Counted from the stretch's first letter, positions 39,018 through 47,837 are shown. The stretch is DNA of 64,000 nt from Burkholderiales bacterium (GCA_028872015.1 JAGWLO010000009.1:1-64000); one strand, 5' to 3'. Numbers and translations are program-made. Notes: generated by a model from the sequence alone, not told the origin.

Positions 39018-39601
39018 GCGCCGGATTGTCGCGGCCGGTGGCCGCGCGGATGCGGGCTGCGGTGCCAGGCGAGCGCCACCGCCGCGCAGGCGGCGCCGGC
39101 CAGGCTGCCGGTGAAGTGCGCCAGCGGCGCCACCGCGATGTCCCAGCCCGCCTCGGCGCGCAGCGCAGGCCCGAACGGCCGCTCCAGCACGAGCTTGGTC
39201 ACCAGCCCCGCCAGCACGGCGGCGCCGATCAACCGGCGTGCGCCGGGTCCGGTGACCACGAGCCAGACGGCGACGAGCGCCACCCCGGCGTGCAGCACGC
39301 CCGACAGGCCGCCGTAAGGGGTCAGCGCCGGCTGCAGCGCCAGCGCCAGGTGCGTCAGCGGCCAGGCTGCGAACCAGGCCAGCGCGGCCCGGGCCGGCAC
39401 CCGGGCCGCGTGCCCGAACGCCCCCACCACCGCCGCCGCGAAGAGGTTGACGGCCAGGTGCAGCGCGCTCCAGTGCACGAAGGCCGCCGTCCAGGCGCGC
39501 CAGGGCTGCGCGACGGCCCGCGCCGGCTGCCAGTCGAGCCCGGCGGCGGGCAGCCGCCACGCCAGGGCCGCGCCCAGCGCCAGCACGGCCGCCAGCGTCA
39601 C
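39014..39601 (-). CDS. rhombosortase-like intramembrane serine protease
   Basis: A rhomboid-fold membrane protein of about 195 residues with roughly six hydrophobic segments. Conserved sites are FVHWSALHLAVNL near residue 55, the nucleophile block YGGLSGVLHAGVALVAVW, and a late His (PLAHFTGSLAG). These match the short rhombosortase (RrtA) branch, which cleaves proteins carrying a GlyGly-CTERM tail. The start is doubtful: no ATG exists, the GTG at 39601 was chosen, and a CTG overlapping the glnE stop (39635-39637) would fit the coupled arrangement of this operon. No GlyGly-CTERM protein was seen in the window. Confidence 0.72.
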   Translation of the reverse strand: MTLAAVLALGAALAWRLPAAGLDWQPARAVAQPWRAWTAAFVHWSALHLAVNLFAAAVVGAFGHAARVPARAALAWFAAWPLTHLALALQPALTPYGGLSGVLHAGVALVAVWLVVTGPGARRLIGAAVLAGLVTKLVLERPFGPALRAEAGWDIAVAPLAHFTGSLAGAACAAVALAWHRSPHPRGHRPRQSGA

Positions 39602-39633
39602 CCAGGCCCGGCCCGGGCGCTGCAGCCAGGAGG

Positions 39634-42414
39634 TCAGCCGAAGACCGCCTGCCACAGGGCCAGCACGGCGTCGCGCTCGCGCTGCAGCAGCGTGGGCTCG
39701 AACTGCGTCGGCCGCTCGTCCAGGCGCGCGCGGTGCTGGGCCCGGCGCAGCTCGCGGTAGGCATCGGCGGCGGCGCGGCCCAGGCCCGGCGCCAGCAGTG
39801 CTGCAGCCTCGGCGCGCTGCAGCAGCGCGATGTTGCCGGCGTTGTCCTGCAGCGCCGGGTAGGCGCCGGCATGGGCCAGCACCAGGTACTGCACCGCGAA
39901 CTCGACGTCCATCATCCCGCCCGGGCTGTGCTTGACGTCGAAGCGCCCCGCCGGCACCGGCCGCGCGGCGCGCACCTTCTGACGCATGGCACGCACCTCG
40001 TCGCGCAGGGCCGCGGCATCGCGCGGTGCCGTCAGCACGGCGCGCCGCGTGGCCTCGAAGCGGGCCGCCAGCGGCGCCGGGCCGCAGACGCAGCGGGCGC
40101 GCGTCAGGGCCTGGTGCTCCCAGGTCCAGGCGGTGTTGCTGCCGCGGCCTTCCTGGTAGCGCTCGTAGGCGCCGATGGCGGTGACGAGCAGGCCCGAGTT
40201 GCCGTTCGGCCGCAGCGCGGTGTCGATGTCGAACAGCTCGCCGGCCGCGGTGCGCAGCGTCAGCCAGGGGATGAGCTTGCGCACGAAGGTGGCGTAGACC
40301 TCCTGGGCGCGCTGGCGCGCAGCCGTCGCGCCGGCTTCGGCCTCGTCGTCGTAGACGAACACCACGTCGAGGTCGCCGCCGTAGCCCAGCTCCTTGCCGC
40401 CGAGCTTGCCGTAGGCGATGACGGCCAGGCCCGAGGTCTCGCGGTGGCGCTGCTTCAGGCGCGCCCAGCACCAGCGCACGGCGGTGTCGAGCACGGCATC
40501 GGCCAGCGCCGAGAGATCGTCGGCCACCTGCTCCACGGTGAGCTCGCCCTCGACGTCGCGCACCAGGGTGCGGAAGACCTCGGCGTGGTGGGCGCGGCGC
40601 AGCGTGTCGAGCAGCTTGTCCTCGTCGTCCTCGCCGGCGCGCTGCCAGGCCAGGCGGCGGTCGTCGAGCTCGGCGATGAAGCTCGCGCGGTCGAAGCGCA
40701 GGTGCAGCAGCCGCTCGTCGGCCAGCTCGTCGATCACGCCCGGGTGGCGCATCAGGTACTGCATCGGCCAGCGCGCCAGGCCCAGCAGGCGCAACAGCCG
40801 GCGGTGCACCTCGGGCCGTTCGACGAGCAGCGCCAGGTAGCTCTCGCGCCGCAGCAGCGGCTCGAGCCAGTCGACGAAGCGCAGCGCACCGGCGCCCGAG
40901 CAGCCGCCTTCGCGCATCGCGACGGCGGTGCGCTGCATCAGCCGGCCCAGGCGCAGCCGGCTGTCGTCGCGCAGCGCCAGCACGCGCGGGTGGCCGGCCC
41001 AGGGCCGCACGCGCTCGGCCAGCGCTTCGGGCAGGCGCTCGAGCAAGGCCTGGCTGTCCAGCGCCAGCGGCGCCGGCCCGCAGGTGCGGCAGGCGCTGCG
41101 GGCGGCATCGGGCGTGCCCCCCTGGCCTTCGCGCAGCAGGGCATCGAATTCGGCCGCCACCAGCTCGCGCACTTCGCACAGCTGCGCAAGCATCCGCCCC
41201 GTGGTGGCGGTGGCTACGGGCGTACCCGGCCCGCCGGCAGGCTCGCCCAGGCTGCGCGCGATCCAGTCGAGGTCGTCGTCGGCGGCAGGCAGCAGGTGCG
41301 TCTGCTGGTCGTCGAGAAACTGGATCCGGTGCTCGACCCGGCGCAGGAAGCGGTAGCCCGCGTCCAGCCGCTCGGCGGTCTCGGCCTTCATCAGCCCGCG
41401 CCCGGCCAGCCGCTGCAGCCCGCGCAGCGTGCTGCGGGTGCGGATCTCGGGGTACTGGCCGCCGCGCACCACCAGCAGCAGCTGCACGATGAACTCGATC
41501 TCGCGGATGCCGCCGCGCGAGAGCTTGACGTCGTTGGCGCGTTCGGGCCGGCCGGCGGCGCGGCGCTGGGCCTCGTCGCGGATCTTGCGGTGCAGCTGGC
41601 GCAGGCCTTCGAAGATGCCGTAGTCGAGGTAGCGCCGGTAGACGAAGGGCGTGACGAGGGATCGCAAGGCCAGCGCGCGCGCGTCGGCCACCACCGCGTG
41701 CGGTGCCACGAGGCGGCTCTTGAGCCAGGCGAAGCGCTCCCATTCGCGGCCCTGGACCTGGAAGTACTCCTCCAGCATCGCCAGGCTCACCACCGGCGGG
41801 CCCGAGTTGCCGTTCGGCCGCAGCGCCAGGTCGACGCGGAACACGAAGCCGTCGTCGGTGGTCTCGCCGATGAGCGCGTACAGCCGCCGCGCGACGAGGC
41901 TGAAGTATTCGTGGAACGACACCGGCCGCTGGCCCGGGCCGGCCGTGGTCTGGCCCTCGTCCTCGTACAGGTACACCAGGTCGATGTCGGAGGACACGTT
42001 GAGCTCGCGCGCGCCGAGCTTGCCCATGCCCACGATCCACAGGTCGTGGCGCCGGCCCTGCGCGTCCAGCGGCGGGCCGTGGCGCAGGTCGGCCTCGGCC
42101 TGGGCCTGCGCCAGCGCGATCTCGAGCGTGACTTCGGCCAGCGCCGTCATGGTGGCGGTGACGAGCTCCAGCGCCGCACCCTGCTCGATGTCGAGCACGG
42201 CCAGACGCTCGATCACCAGGTGGCGCGCCACGCGCAGGGCCGACGGCAGCTCGCGGCCGCCGGCCTGCAGCCGCGCCACCAGGGCTGCGAGCGTGTCGGG
42301 CCGCGGCGCGCCCGGCGCCAGCAGGCCCAGCTCGGCGGCGTAGCGGCGGCGCACGCGCTGGACGAAGCGGCTGTGGTCGGCCGCCGGCACTGCGAGAGGA
42401 TCGGCAACACCCAT
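39634..42414 (-). CDS. glnE: bifunctional glutamine synthetase adenylyltransferase/deadenylase
   Basis: GlnE attaches AMP to glutamine synthetase when nitrogen is plentiful and removes it when nitrogen is scarce, under control of PII. At 926 residues it has both nucleotidyltransferase halves. The N-terminal deadenylase half shows GMGKLGARELNVSSDIDLVYL and LALRPNGNSGPPVVS. The C-terminal adenylylase half shows AYGKLGGKELGYGGDLDVVF and LRPNGNSGLLVT. The G-x-D-x-D metal sites (SSDIDLV, GGDLDVV) are intact in both. The last helices (GGMMDVEFAVQYLVL) match. The rhombosortase-like gene follows almost without gap. Confidence 0.97.
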   Translation of the reverse strand: MGVADPLAVPAADHSRFVQRVRRRYAAELGLLAPGAPRPDTLAALVARLQAGGRELPSALRVARHLVIERLAVLDIEQGAALELVTATMTALAEVTLEIALAQAQAEADLRHGPPLDAQGRRHDLWIVGMGKLGARELNVSSDIDLVYLYEDEGQTTAGPGQRPVSFHEYFSLVARRLYALIGETTDDGFVFRVDLALRPNGNSGPPVVSLAMLEEYFQVQGREWERFAWLKSRLVAPHAVVADARALALRSLVTPFVYRRYLDYGIFEGLRQLHRKIRDEAQRRAAGRPERANDVKLSRGGIREIEFIVQLLLVVRGGQYPEIRTRSTLRGLQRLAGRGLMKAETAERLDAGYRFLRRVEHRIQFLDDQQTHLLPAADDDLDWIARSLGEPAGGPGTPVATATTGRMLAQLCEVRELVAAEFDALLREGQGGTPDAARSACRTCGPAPLALDSQALLERLPEALAERVRPWAGHPRVLALRDDSRLRLGRLMQRTAVAMREGGCSGAGALRFVDWLEPLLRRESYLALLVERPEVHRRLLRLLGLARWPMQYLMRHPGVIDELADERLLHLRFDRASFIAELDDRRLAWQRAGEDDEDKLLDTLRRAHHAEVFRTLVRDVEGELTVEQVADDLSALADAVLDTAVRWCWARLKQRHRETSGLAVIAYGKLGGKELGYGGDLDVVFVYDDEAEAGATAARQRAQEVYATFVRKLIPWLTLRTAAGELFDIDTALRPNGNSGLLVTAIGAYERYQEGRGSNTAWTWEHQALTRARCVCGPAPLAARFEATRRAVLTAPRDAAALRDEVRAMRQKVRAARPVPAGRFDVKHSPGGMMDVEFAVQYLVLAHAGAYPALQDNAGNIALLQRAEAAALLAPGLGRAAADAYRELRRAQHRARLDERPTQFEPTLLQRERDAVLALWQAVFG

Positions 42415-42642
42415 CTCAGCGCACCACCCGGGTGCGGCAAGCCGCGCGCGCCGCCACGGTGTGGCAGCGCGTCGTGCTGGCGTTCGAACCCTCCGGACTC
42501 ATCTTGACGGCGCCGCCTTGGGAACCCTTTTCGGGTACCGGTGTTTGAACTGCGGTCGGTTTCTGCACCGCAGACTATTCTCGATCGCATGGCCCACTGG
42601 TGCGGGGGGATATCCCGCGCCGGGCCGCGCGCAGCGGCGCTG

Positions 42643-42648
42643 CAGAAT
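42643..42648 (+). promoter_or_regulatory. putative -10 element of the nitrilase-family gene
   Basis: CAGAAT followed after 6 nt by the ATG at 42655, similar to the TAGAAT-N7-ATG arrangement at argS and the ferritin-like gene. The preceding 240 bp between glnE and this gene hold a CTGCGGT/ACCGCAG hairpin (42550-42573) and no gene that I can see. Confidence 0.3.
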
Positions 42649-42654
42649 GCGGGC

Positions 42655-43455
42655 ATGAAGATCGCCGCCGTGCAGATGGTGTCCGGCCCCGCGTGGGCGG
42701 CCAACCGCGAGGCCGCGGCGCGGCTGGTGGCGCAGGCGGCTGCGGCCGGGGCGGCGCTGGTGGTGCTGCCCGAGTACTTCTGCCTCATGGGCCGGCACGA
42801 CACCGACAAGCTGGCGCTGGCCGAGCCCGCGGGCGACGGTCCGATCCAGCGCTTCCTGGCCGACCTGGCGCGCGCGCACGGCCTGTGGCTGGTGGGCGGC
42901 ACGCTGCCGGTGAAAGCCGCCTCGGCCGACCGTGTGCTGAACCGCCTGACGGTCTACGGCCCCGACGGGCGCGAAGCGGGGCACTACGACAAGGTGCACC
43001 TGTTCGCTTTCGACAACGGCCACGAAAGCTACGACGAAGGCCGCACGCTGCAGGCCGGCAGCGTGCCGGTGGCGCTGCAGGCGGGGCCGCTGCGCGTGGG
43101 CCTGTCGATCTGCTACGACCTGCGCTTTCCCGAGCTGTACCGCGCGCTGATGACGCCGCCCTGCGACCTGCTGGTGGTGCCGGCCGCCTTCACCCACACC
43201 ACGGGTCGGGCGCACTGGGAGCTGCTGCTGCGTGCGCGGGCGGTCGAGAACCAGTGCTACGTGCTCGGCGCGGCCCAGGGCGGCACCCACCTCAACGGCC
43301 GCCGCACCTGGGGCCACAGCATGGTCGTCGACCCCTGGGGCGAGGTGCTGGCGGTGCGCGGCGAAGGCGAGGGCTTCGTCATCGCCGAGGTCGACCCGGC
43401 TCGCCTCGTGCAGGTGCGCCGGCAACTGCCCGCGCTGGCGCACCGCCGGCTGTAG
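42655..43455 (+). CDS. carbon-nitrogen hydrolase (Nit1/Nit2-like amidase)
   Basis: A 266-residue nitrilase-superfamily amidase. The Glu-Lys-Cys triad is visible: Glu in VVLPEYFCLMG, Lys in HYDKVHLFAFD, and Cys in LSICYDLRFPELYR. The wording is that of the Nit1/Nit2 branch, where members are omega-amidases or repair deaminated glutathione. The ATG at 42655 is supported by the family start (MKIAAVQMVS). An in-frame start at 42541 would add 38 unrelated residues. The gene converges with the UbiH-like gene. In related genomes glnE and a gene of this family are also close neighbours. Confidence 0.92.
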   Translation: MKIAAVQMVSGPAWAANREAAARLVAQAAAAGAALVVLPEYFCLMGRHDTDKLALAEPAGDGPIQRFLADLARAHGLWLVGGTLPVKAASADRVLNRLTVYGPDGREAGHYDKVHLFAFDNGHESYDEGRTLQAGSVPVALQAGPLRVGLSICYDLRFPELYRALMTPPCDLLVVPAAFTHTTGRAHWELLLRARAVENQCYVLGAAQGGTHLNGRRTWGHSMVVDPWGEVLAVRGEGEGFVIAEVDPARLVQVRRQLPALAHRRL

Positions 43456-43469
43456 CGGCCGGCCGCCTT

Positions 43470-44654
43470 TCAGCGCTGGCCGAACATCATGTGCCGCGCC
43501 AGGGCGTTGCGCAGCGGCGGCAGCGCCTGCAGCGCGGCCAGCCCCAGGCCACGCGCGGCCGCCGCGCCCGGCACGCGCCAGGTGAAGCTGCGGGCCAGGA
43601 AATCGGTGGCCGCGATCATCGCCCAGCGGTCGGGCGCGCGCGCCCATTCGGCGCGCTTCAGCGCGGCGTCGAGGTCGTCGGCCCAGCGCAGCACCGAGAC
43701 CAGCGCGTGCGCATCGCGCAGGCCCAGGTTCAGGCCCTGGCCGGCGACCGGGTGCAGGGTCTGCGCGGCGTTGCCGATGCGCACGATGCGGCCCTCGACC
43801 AGCGTGCGCTCGGCGTTCAGCCCGAGCGCGAAGGCCTTCAGCGGCGAGATCGCGGCCAGCCGCCCCGCGGCGGCAGGGAACACCGTGTTCAGCCATGCCA
43901 GGCGCTGTGCGTCGTCGAGCCCGCGCACCGGGTCGTCGGCGCTCGGCACGCACCACACCAGCGCGGCGCGCGCGCAGCCGTCGGCCGCCGGCGGCAGCGG
44001 CAGCAGTGCCGCCGGCCCGTTGGCGGTGAAGCGCTCGAAGGCGCGCCCGCGCGTGGCGCCCTGCAGGGTGACCGTGCCGACCCAGGCCGTCTGGCCGTAG
44101 TCGCGCGCGAGCGCCTTGCGCGCCTGCTCGGCGTACACGCCGCCTTCGGCCACCACCGCCAGGTCGAAGGTCTCGGCGATGCCGGCATCGAGCTCCACGC
44201 TGCCGACGCCGGGCTTCAGCGCCTGCACCGGCAGTCCGAAGCGGCTGTGCAGGCGCTGCGGCTGCAGCGCGGCCTCGGCCTGCCAGGCGCGCTGCAGCGG
44301 CGCCACCAGCGCGCCGTAGGCCAGCACCGCACCGAGTTGCGCCACGCCCAGGTCGGCCGCGCGCAGCAGCAGCTCGGCGCCGGCCAGGCCGGGGGGCTGC
44401 TGCGAGACATGCACCTCGGTGATCGGCTCGGCCGCGGCCGCCACCGCCGGCCACACGCCCAGGCGCTGCAGGAGCTGCACGCTGCCCAGCGCCAGGGCCA
44501 GGGTGCGCGGGTCGTCCGCCACGTCGCGCTCGGCGGGCCGGGCGTCGAAGAGCGTGATCTGCGCATGCGGCAGCAGCCGCGCGGCATGCAGCGCCAGCGC
44601 CAGCCCCACCGGGCCGGCGCCCACCACCGCGATCCGCCATGCCGTCCTGCTCAC
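43470..44654 (-). CDS. UbiH/COQ6-family FAD-dependent monooxygenase
   Basis: A 394-residue flavin hydroxylase. FAD motif GAGPVGLALALHAARLLP is at residues ~12-29, the DG-like middle motif is degenerate (VAEGGVYAEQ), and the ribityl-binding GNAAQTLHPVAGQGLNLGLRD lies near residue 290. That last block is the UbiH/UbiF/VisC signature, so hydroxylation of a ubiquinone precursor ring is the likely job. Which ring position cannot be told, and no symbol is given. It is 48 bp downstream of the STAS gene on the same strand. Confidence 0.87.
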   Translation of the reverse strand: MSRTAWRIAVVGAGPVGLALALHAARLLPHAQITLFDARPAERDVADDPRTLALALGSVQLLQRLGVWPAVAAAAEPITEVHVSQQPPGLAGAELLLRAADLGVAQLGAVLAYGALVAPLQRAWQAEAALQPQRLHSRFGLPVQALKPGVGSVELDAGIAETFDLAVVAEGGVYAEQARKALARDYGQTAWVGTVTLQGATRGRAFERFTANGPAALLPLPPAADGCARAALVWCVPSADDPVRGLDDAQRLAWLNTVFPAAAGRLAAISPLKAFALGLNAERTLVEGRIVRIGNAAQTLHPVAGQGLNLGLRDAHALVSVLRWADDLDAALKRAEWARAPDRWAMIAATDFLARSFTWRVPGAAAARGLGLAALQALPPLRNALARHMMFGQR

Positions 44655-44702
44655 GCTGAACTCCTACGTGCCGGAGTGCCCGCTGGCCGGGGCCGCGGGG
44701 GC

Positions 44703-45011
44703 TCAAGCCGGGTCGATGTCGAGGATCTGGTCGAAGCCGGCATAGAGGAAGATGTCGCGGATGTGCGGCTGCACCTTCGCCAGGCGCAACCCGCCACCGG
44801 CCGCCACCAGGCGCTTCTGGGTCCTGAGCAGCACGCCCAGGCCGGCGCTGGAGAGGTAGTCCAGCCCTGCGCAGTCGAGCAGCACGCTGCCGGCCAGCCG
44901 GTCCAGCTGCGCCTGCGCCGCCGGCGCCTGCGCCGCGTCCAGGCGGCCCCGCAGCCGGGCGGTGGGGCCGGCGCCACCTTCGGCACCGGCGTCGAGCTCC
45001 ACGTTCAGCAT
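44703..45011 (-). CDS. STAS domain anti-sigma factor antagonist
   Basis: A 102-residue single STAS domain: ATARLRGRLDA-like strand at the start, LLDCAGLDYLSSAGLGVLLRTQK with the phosphorylatable Ser (YLSSAGLG), and a final helix. This is the SpoIIAA/RsbV pattern, in which the serine is phosphorylated by an RsbW-type kinase and dephosphorylated by an RsbU-type phosphatase. Both partners are encoded directly upstream, and the start overlaps the kinase stop by 7 bp. The regulated target, a sigma factor or an enzyme, is not in the window. Confidence 0.9.
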   Translation of the reverse strand: MLNVELDAGAEGGAGPTARLRGRLDAAQAPAAQAQLDRLAGSVLLDCAGLDYLSSAGLGVLLRTQKRLVAAGGGLRLAKVQPHIRDIFLYAGFDQILDIDPA

Positions 45012-45433
45012 GGGCCGGCCACCCGGAACTGCGTGCGCCCTTCGCGGCGCTCGGCCACGTAGTCGTAGCGCAGCGCATCGACCAGCCGCCGCACCAGCAG
45101 CAGCCCCAGCCCGCCGGGCTGCCGCTCGGGCAGCGGTGCGTCGGTGCATGCCCCGGGGGCGGTGCGGGGGTCGAAGCGCTCGACGCCGGAATCGATCAGG
45201 GTCACGTCGACACCTCCATGGACACAGGCCACCTCGAGCGCGATCGTGGGCGCGCCGCCAGCGGCATATTTGACCATGTTGGTGAACAGCTCCTCGATCG
45301 CCAGGTGCACCGTCTGGCGTTGGGCCGGGCTCAGCGCCGACGTGGCCAGCGCGGCGTCGGTGTAGGCGACGATCGCGGGCAGCTCGGCCAGGTCGCGGCG
45401 GAAGGCCCGGTGAAAGGCTGGGCGCTGCGTCAC
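45005..45433 (-). CDS. RsbW-like ATP-binding anti-sigma regulatory kinase
   Basis: A 142-residue GHKL-fold protein. The N-box reads HLAIEELFTNMVKYA, the G1 box is LIDSGVERFDP, and the G2 region is GGLGLLLVRRLVD. It starts with GTG at 45433, overlapping the phosphatase stop (GTGA). Such proteins phosphorylate the STAS antagonist and bind a partner when free. The order phosphatase-kinase-STAS, all overlapping, is a complete partner-switching set. Confidence 0.9.
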   Translation of the reverse strand: MTQRPAFHRAFRRDLAELPAIVAYTDAALATSALSPAQRQTVHLAIEELFTNMVKYAAGGAPTIALEVACVHGGVDVTLIDSGVERFDPRTAPGACTDAPLPERQPGGLGLLLVRRLVDALRYDYVAERREGRTQFRVAGPC

Positions 45434-46680
45434 GCCGGCGCCTCGCGCCGCAGCAGCACCATCGTGATGTCGTCCTGCGGCGGCGCGCCCTGGGCGAAAT
45501 CGTCCAGCGCCGCCAGCAGCCGCGCGGCCAGCGCCGCGGTGCCCTCGGCATGGTGGCGGGTCAGGATCGTCTCGACCCGCTCGCGGCCGAACAGCCGGCC
45601 GTCGGGCGCCGCGCATTCGTACACGCCGTCGGACAGCAGCGCCAGCAGGTCGCCCGGCGCGAGGTCGAGCGTCACGGCCGGCCGCAGGCGCTGGATGGGC
45701 ATCGCCCCCAGCGGGAAGCTGGTGGGGCCGTGCACCTCGCAGCGCCCGGTGGCCGCGCGCAGCAGCAGCACGGGCGCCTGGCCGGCGCTGAGAAAGCGCA
45801 GCCGGTGGGCGCCGCCGTCGAGCAGGCCGATGAAGGCGGTGATGAAGCGGCCGTCGGGCAGCGTCTGCGCCAGCCGGTCGTTGACCTCGCGGAAGGCGGT
45901 CTCCAGGTCGGCGCCGAGCTGGAACGCCATCCGCAGCATGGCCTGCATCTGCGTCACCGACAGCGCCGGCGCGATGCCGTGGCCGGTGGCGTCGCCCAGC
46001 AGCACCAGCAGGCCCTGGCGCAGCAGGCTCAGGTCGTAGGTGTCGCCGCCGGTCTGCTCGGCCGGCAGGAAGGTGGCGTGCATGTCGTAGCCCGGCAGCA
46101 GCGGCAGGCCGGCCGGCAGCGTGCTCAGTTGCACCTCGCGCGCCAGGGCCAGCGACTGGCGCAGCCGCTCGCCTTCCAGTGCGGCCCGGGTCAGCCGGGT
46201 GCGGCTCAGCGCCACCGCGCATTGCGCGGCCAGGGCCTCGGCCAGGGCCTGGTCGTCGGCGCCGAACACGCCGCCGGTCTTGTTCAGCACCTGCATCACG
46301 CCCACCAGTTCGCCGCGGTGGTCGATCAGCGGCAGCGTGAGGCTGCAGCGGGTGTGGAAGCCCGAGGCCCGGTCCAGGCCGCTGTCGAAGCGCGGGTCGG
46401 CGTAGCAGTCGGGCACGTTCAGGGTGCGGCGGTCGCGCGCGCAGGCGCCGGCCAGGCCGCGGTCCACCGGGATGCGCACGCGGGCGACGTCGCTGGAGAC
46501 CTCCATCACCAGCTCGTCGGTTGCGGCATCGTGCAGCCAGACCGAGCTGCGCTCGGCGTGCAGCACGCGCCGAGCTGCCGCCGTCACCTCGGCCAGCATC
46601 GCCGGCAGCTCGAACGGCGCAGCCAGCGCCCGCGTCACCGCCAGCAGGGTCTCGAGCTCGCTGCGGGACAGCCGGGCCAT
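45430..46680 (-). CDS. GAF domain PP2C/SpoIIE-family phosphatase (RsbU-like)
   Basis: A 416-residue cytoplasmic protein: a GAF sensor (residues ~5-165, RSSVWLHDAATDELVMEVSS, PDCYADPRFDSGLD), a short coiled segment (LRQSLALAREVQLSTLP), and a SpoIIE-type PP2C domain (residues ~190-415). Metal-site acids are visible in EQTGGDTYDL, LGDATGHGIAPAL, LLSDGVYE and QDDITMV. It should remove phosphate from the STAS antagonist in response to a GAF ligand or redox signal. Start ATG at 46680. It sits 10 bp after the small conserved gene. Confidence 0.92.
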   Translation of the reverse strand: MARLSRSELETLLAVTRALAAPFELPAMLAEVTAAARRVLHAERSSVWLHDAATDELVMEVSSDVARVRIPVDRGLAGACARDRRTLNVPDCYADPRFDSGLDRASGFHTRCSLTLPLIDHRGELVGVMQVLNKTGGVFGADDQALAEALAAQCAVALSRTRLTRAALEGERLRQSLALAREVQLSTLPAGLPLLPGYDMHATFLPAEQTGGDTYDLSLLRQGLLVLLGDATGHGIAPALSVTQMQAMLRMAFQLGADLETAFREVNDRLAQTLPDGRFITAFIGLLDGGAHRLRFLSAGQAPVLLLRAATGRCEVHGPTSFPLGAMPIQRLRPAVTLDLAPGDLLALLSDGVYECAAPDGRLFGRERVETILTRHHAEGTAALAARLLAALDDFAQGAPPQDDITMVLLRREAPA

Positions 46681-46690
46681 CGCGGGACCG

Positions 46691-46891
46691 CTATTCCGAC
46701 AGCTGCGGCGGCTGCACCAGGTCGGCGTCGACGTTCATCAGCACGCTGGCCAGTTCGAGCGCGCGCCACAGCGGCGCCGGCATGCGCCGGATGGCCTCGG
46801 GCGTGCGGGCCTGCGCGATCCAGGCCGCGATGTCGGTGTGCTGGCCCGGGCTCAGCAGGCGGCGGCTCAGCATTTCGTCCAAGGTCTGCAC
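46691..46891 (-). CDS. small conserved hypothetical protein
   Basis: A 66-residue protein beginning VQTLDEMLSRRLLSPGQHTD and ending VLMNVDADLVQPPQLSE, mostly helical, with no membrane segment. The GTG at 46891 has an AAAGG site about 6 nt upstream and is preferred; an ATG at 46873 would remove six residues. Position directly before the GAF-PP2C gene (10-bp gap) suggests a shared transcript and perhaps a role in that signalling set. The sequence looks coding rather than random, but I do not recognise the family. Confidence 0.6.
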   Translation of the reverse strand: MQTLDEMLSRRLLSPGQHTDIAAWIAQARTPEAIRRMPAPLWRALELASVLMNVDADLVQPPQLSE

Positions 46892-46994
46892 GGGCGCCTT
46901 TCGCAGGGGCCCTCGCCGCCGGGGAGCGCTGAACGACGGGCCGGGCGGATCGTAGCCGAGGCCCGGCGTCGGGCCGCCCCGGCCCGACGCGGCC

Positions 46995-47813
46995 TCAGGG
47001 CGCGCCCCGAGGCGTTTCATCGGCGGCGGCGGGCGGCCATTGGAAGGCGGCCGGCTGCTTGGCGAGGAACCGCTCCACCGCGCTGCGGTGCTCGGGGCTC
47101 TGGAAGGCCAGCGCCTGGGCATCGGCCTCGTAGGCCAGGGTCGCGGCGAGGTCGCTGCGGGTGCCGATCTCCACGCCGCGCTTGACGGCGCCCACCGCCA
47201 GCGCGCTGGCGCCGCTGAAGCTGGCGGCCAGAGCCTGCGCGCGCGCCAGCAGCTGCTCGGGCGGGTGCAGCTCCATCGCGATGCCCAGCCGCAGCGCCTC
47301 GGCGGCGCCTACCTCGCGCGCCGACAGCATCAGCTCCTTGGCGCGCTGCGCGCCCACCACGCGCGGCAGCGTGTACCAGGCGCCGCCGTCGGGCACCAGC
47401 CCCACGCGCAGGAACGACATGCAAAAGCGCGCCCGCGTCGAGGCCAGCACGAAATCGGCCGCCAGCGCCAGGCTGAAGCCGGCGCCATAGGCCGCGCCGT
47501 CCACCGCCGCGATGACGGGCCGGTCGAGCGCGATCAGCGGCGCGAACACCTCGCGGTGCAGGCTGGCCATGCGCTCGCGCCAGCCGGCGCTGTCGAGCAC
47601 CGTGCCCTGCATGCCGCGCAGGTCGCCGCCGGCGCTGAACACGCCGCCGCGCCCGGCGATGACCAGGGCCCGCAGGTCGCTGCGCCGCCGCATCTCCGCC
47701 AGGGCCTCGGCCAGACCCTGCTTGGTGTCCGCATCGAGCGGATTGCGCCGCGCGGGCTGGTTCAGCGTCAGCGTGGCCACCGCGCCGTGCACTTCGAAGA
47801 GGGTCGTGGTCAT
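46995..47813 (-). CDS. enoyl-CoA hydratase/isomerase family protein
   Basis: A 272-residue crotonase-fold protein. Oxyanion-hole segments are GGVFSAGGDLRGMQG near residue 58 and AAVDGAAYGAGFSLALAADF near residue 105, followed by GLVPDGGAWYTLPRVVG, where the second catalytic Glu of true hydratases is replaced (GLVPDGG). That pattern is frequent in isomerases or other crotonases, so hydratase activity is not certain. It lies 24 bp after the histidine phosphatase gene and probably shares its transcript. Confidence 0.88.
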   Translation of the reverse strand: MTTTLFEVHGAVATLTLNQPARRNPLDADTKQGLAEALAEMRRRSDLRALVIAGRGGVFSAGGDLRGMQGTVLDSAGWRERMASLHREVFAPLIALDRPVIAAVDGAAYGAGFSLALAADFVLASTRARFCMSFLRVGLVPDGGAWYTLPRVVGAQRAKELMLSAREVGAAEALRLGIAMELHPPEQLLARAQALAASFSGASALAVGAVKRGVEIGTRSDLAATLAYEADAQALAFQSPEHRSAVERFLAKQPAAFQWPPAAADETPRGAP

Positions 47814-47837
47814 GGTTCGGGCTCGTGCGGGTTGCGT

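Noticed and set aside
42485-42520. GTTCGAACCC-like sequence resembling a tRNA T-arm
   Set aside because: No matching acceptor, D-arm or anticodon arm could be laid out around it in either direction; it is probably chance.
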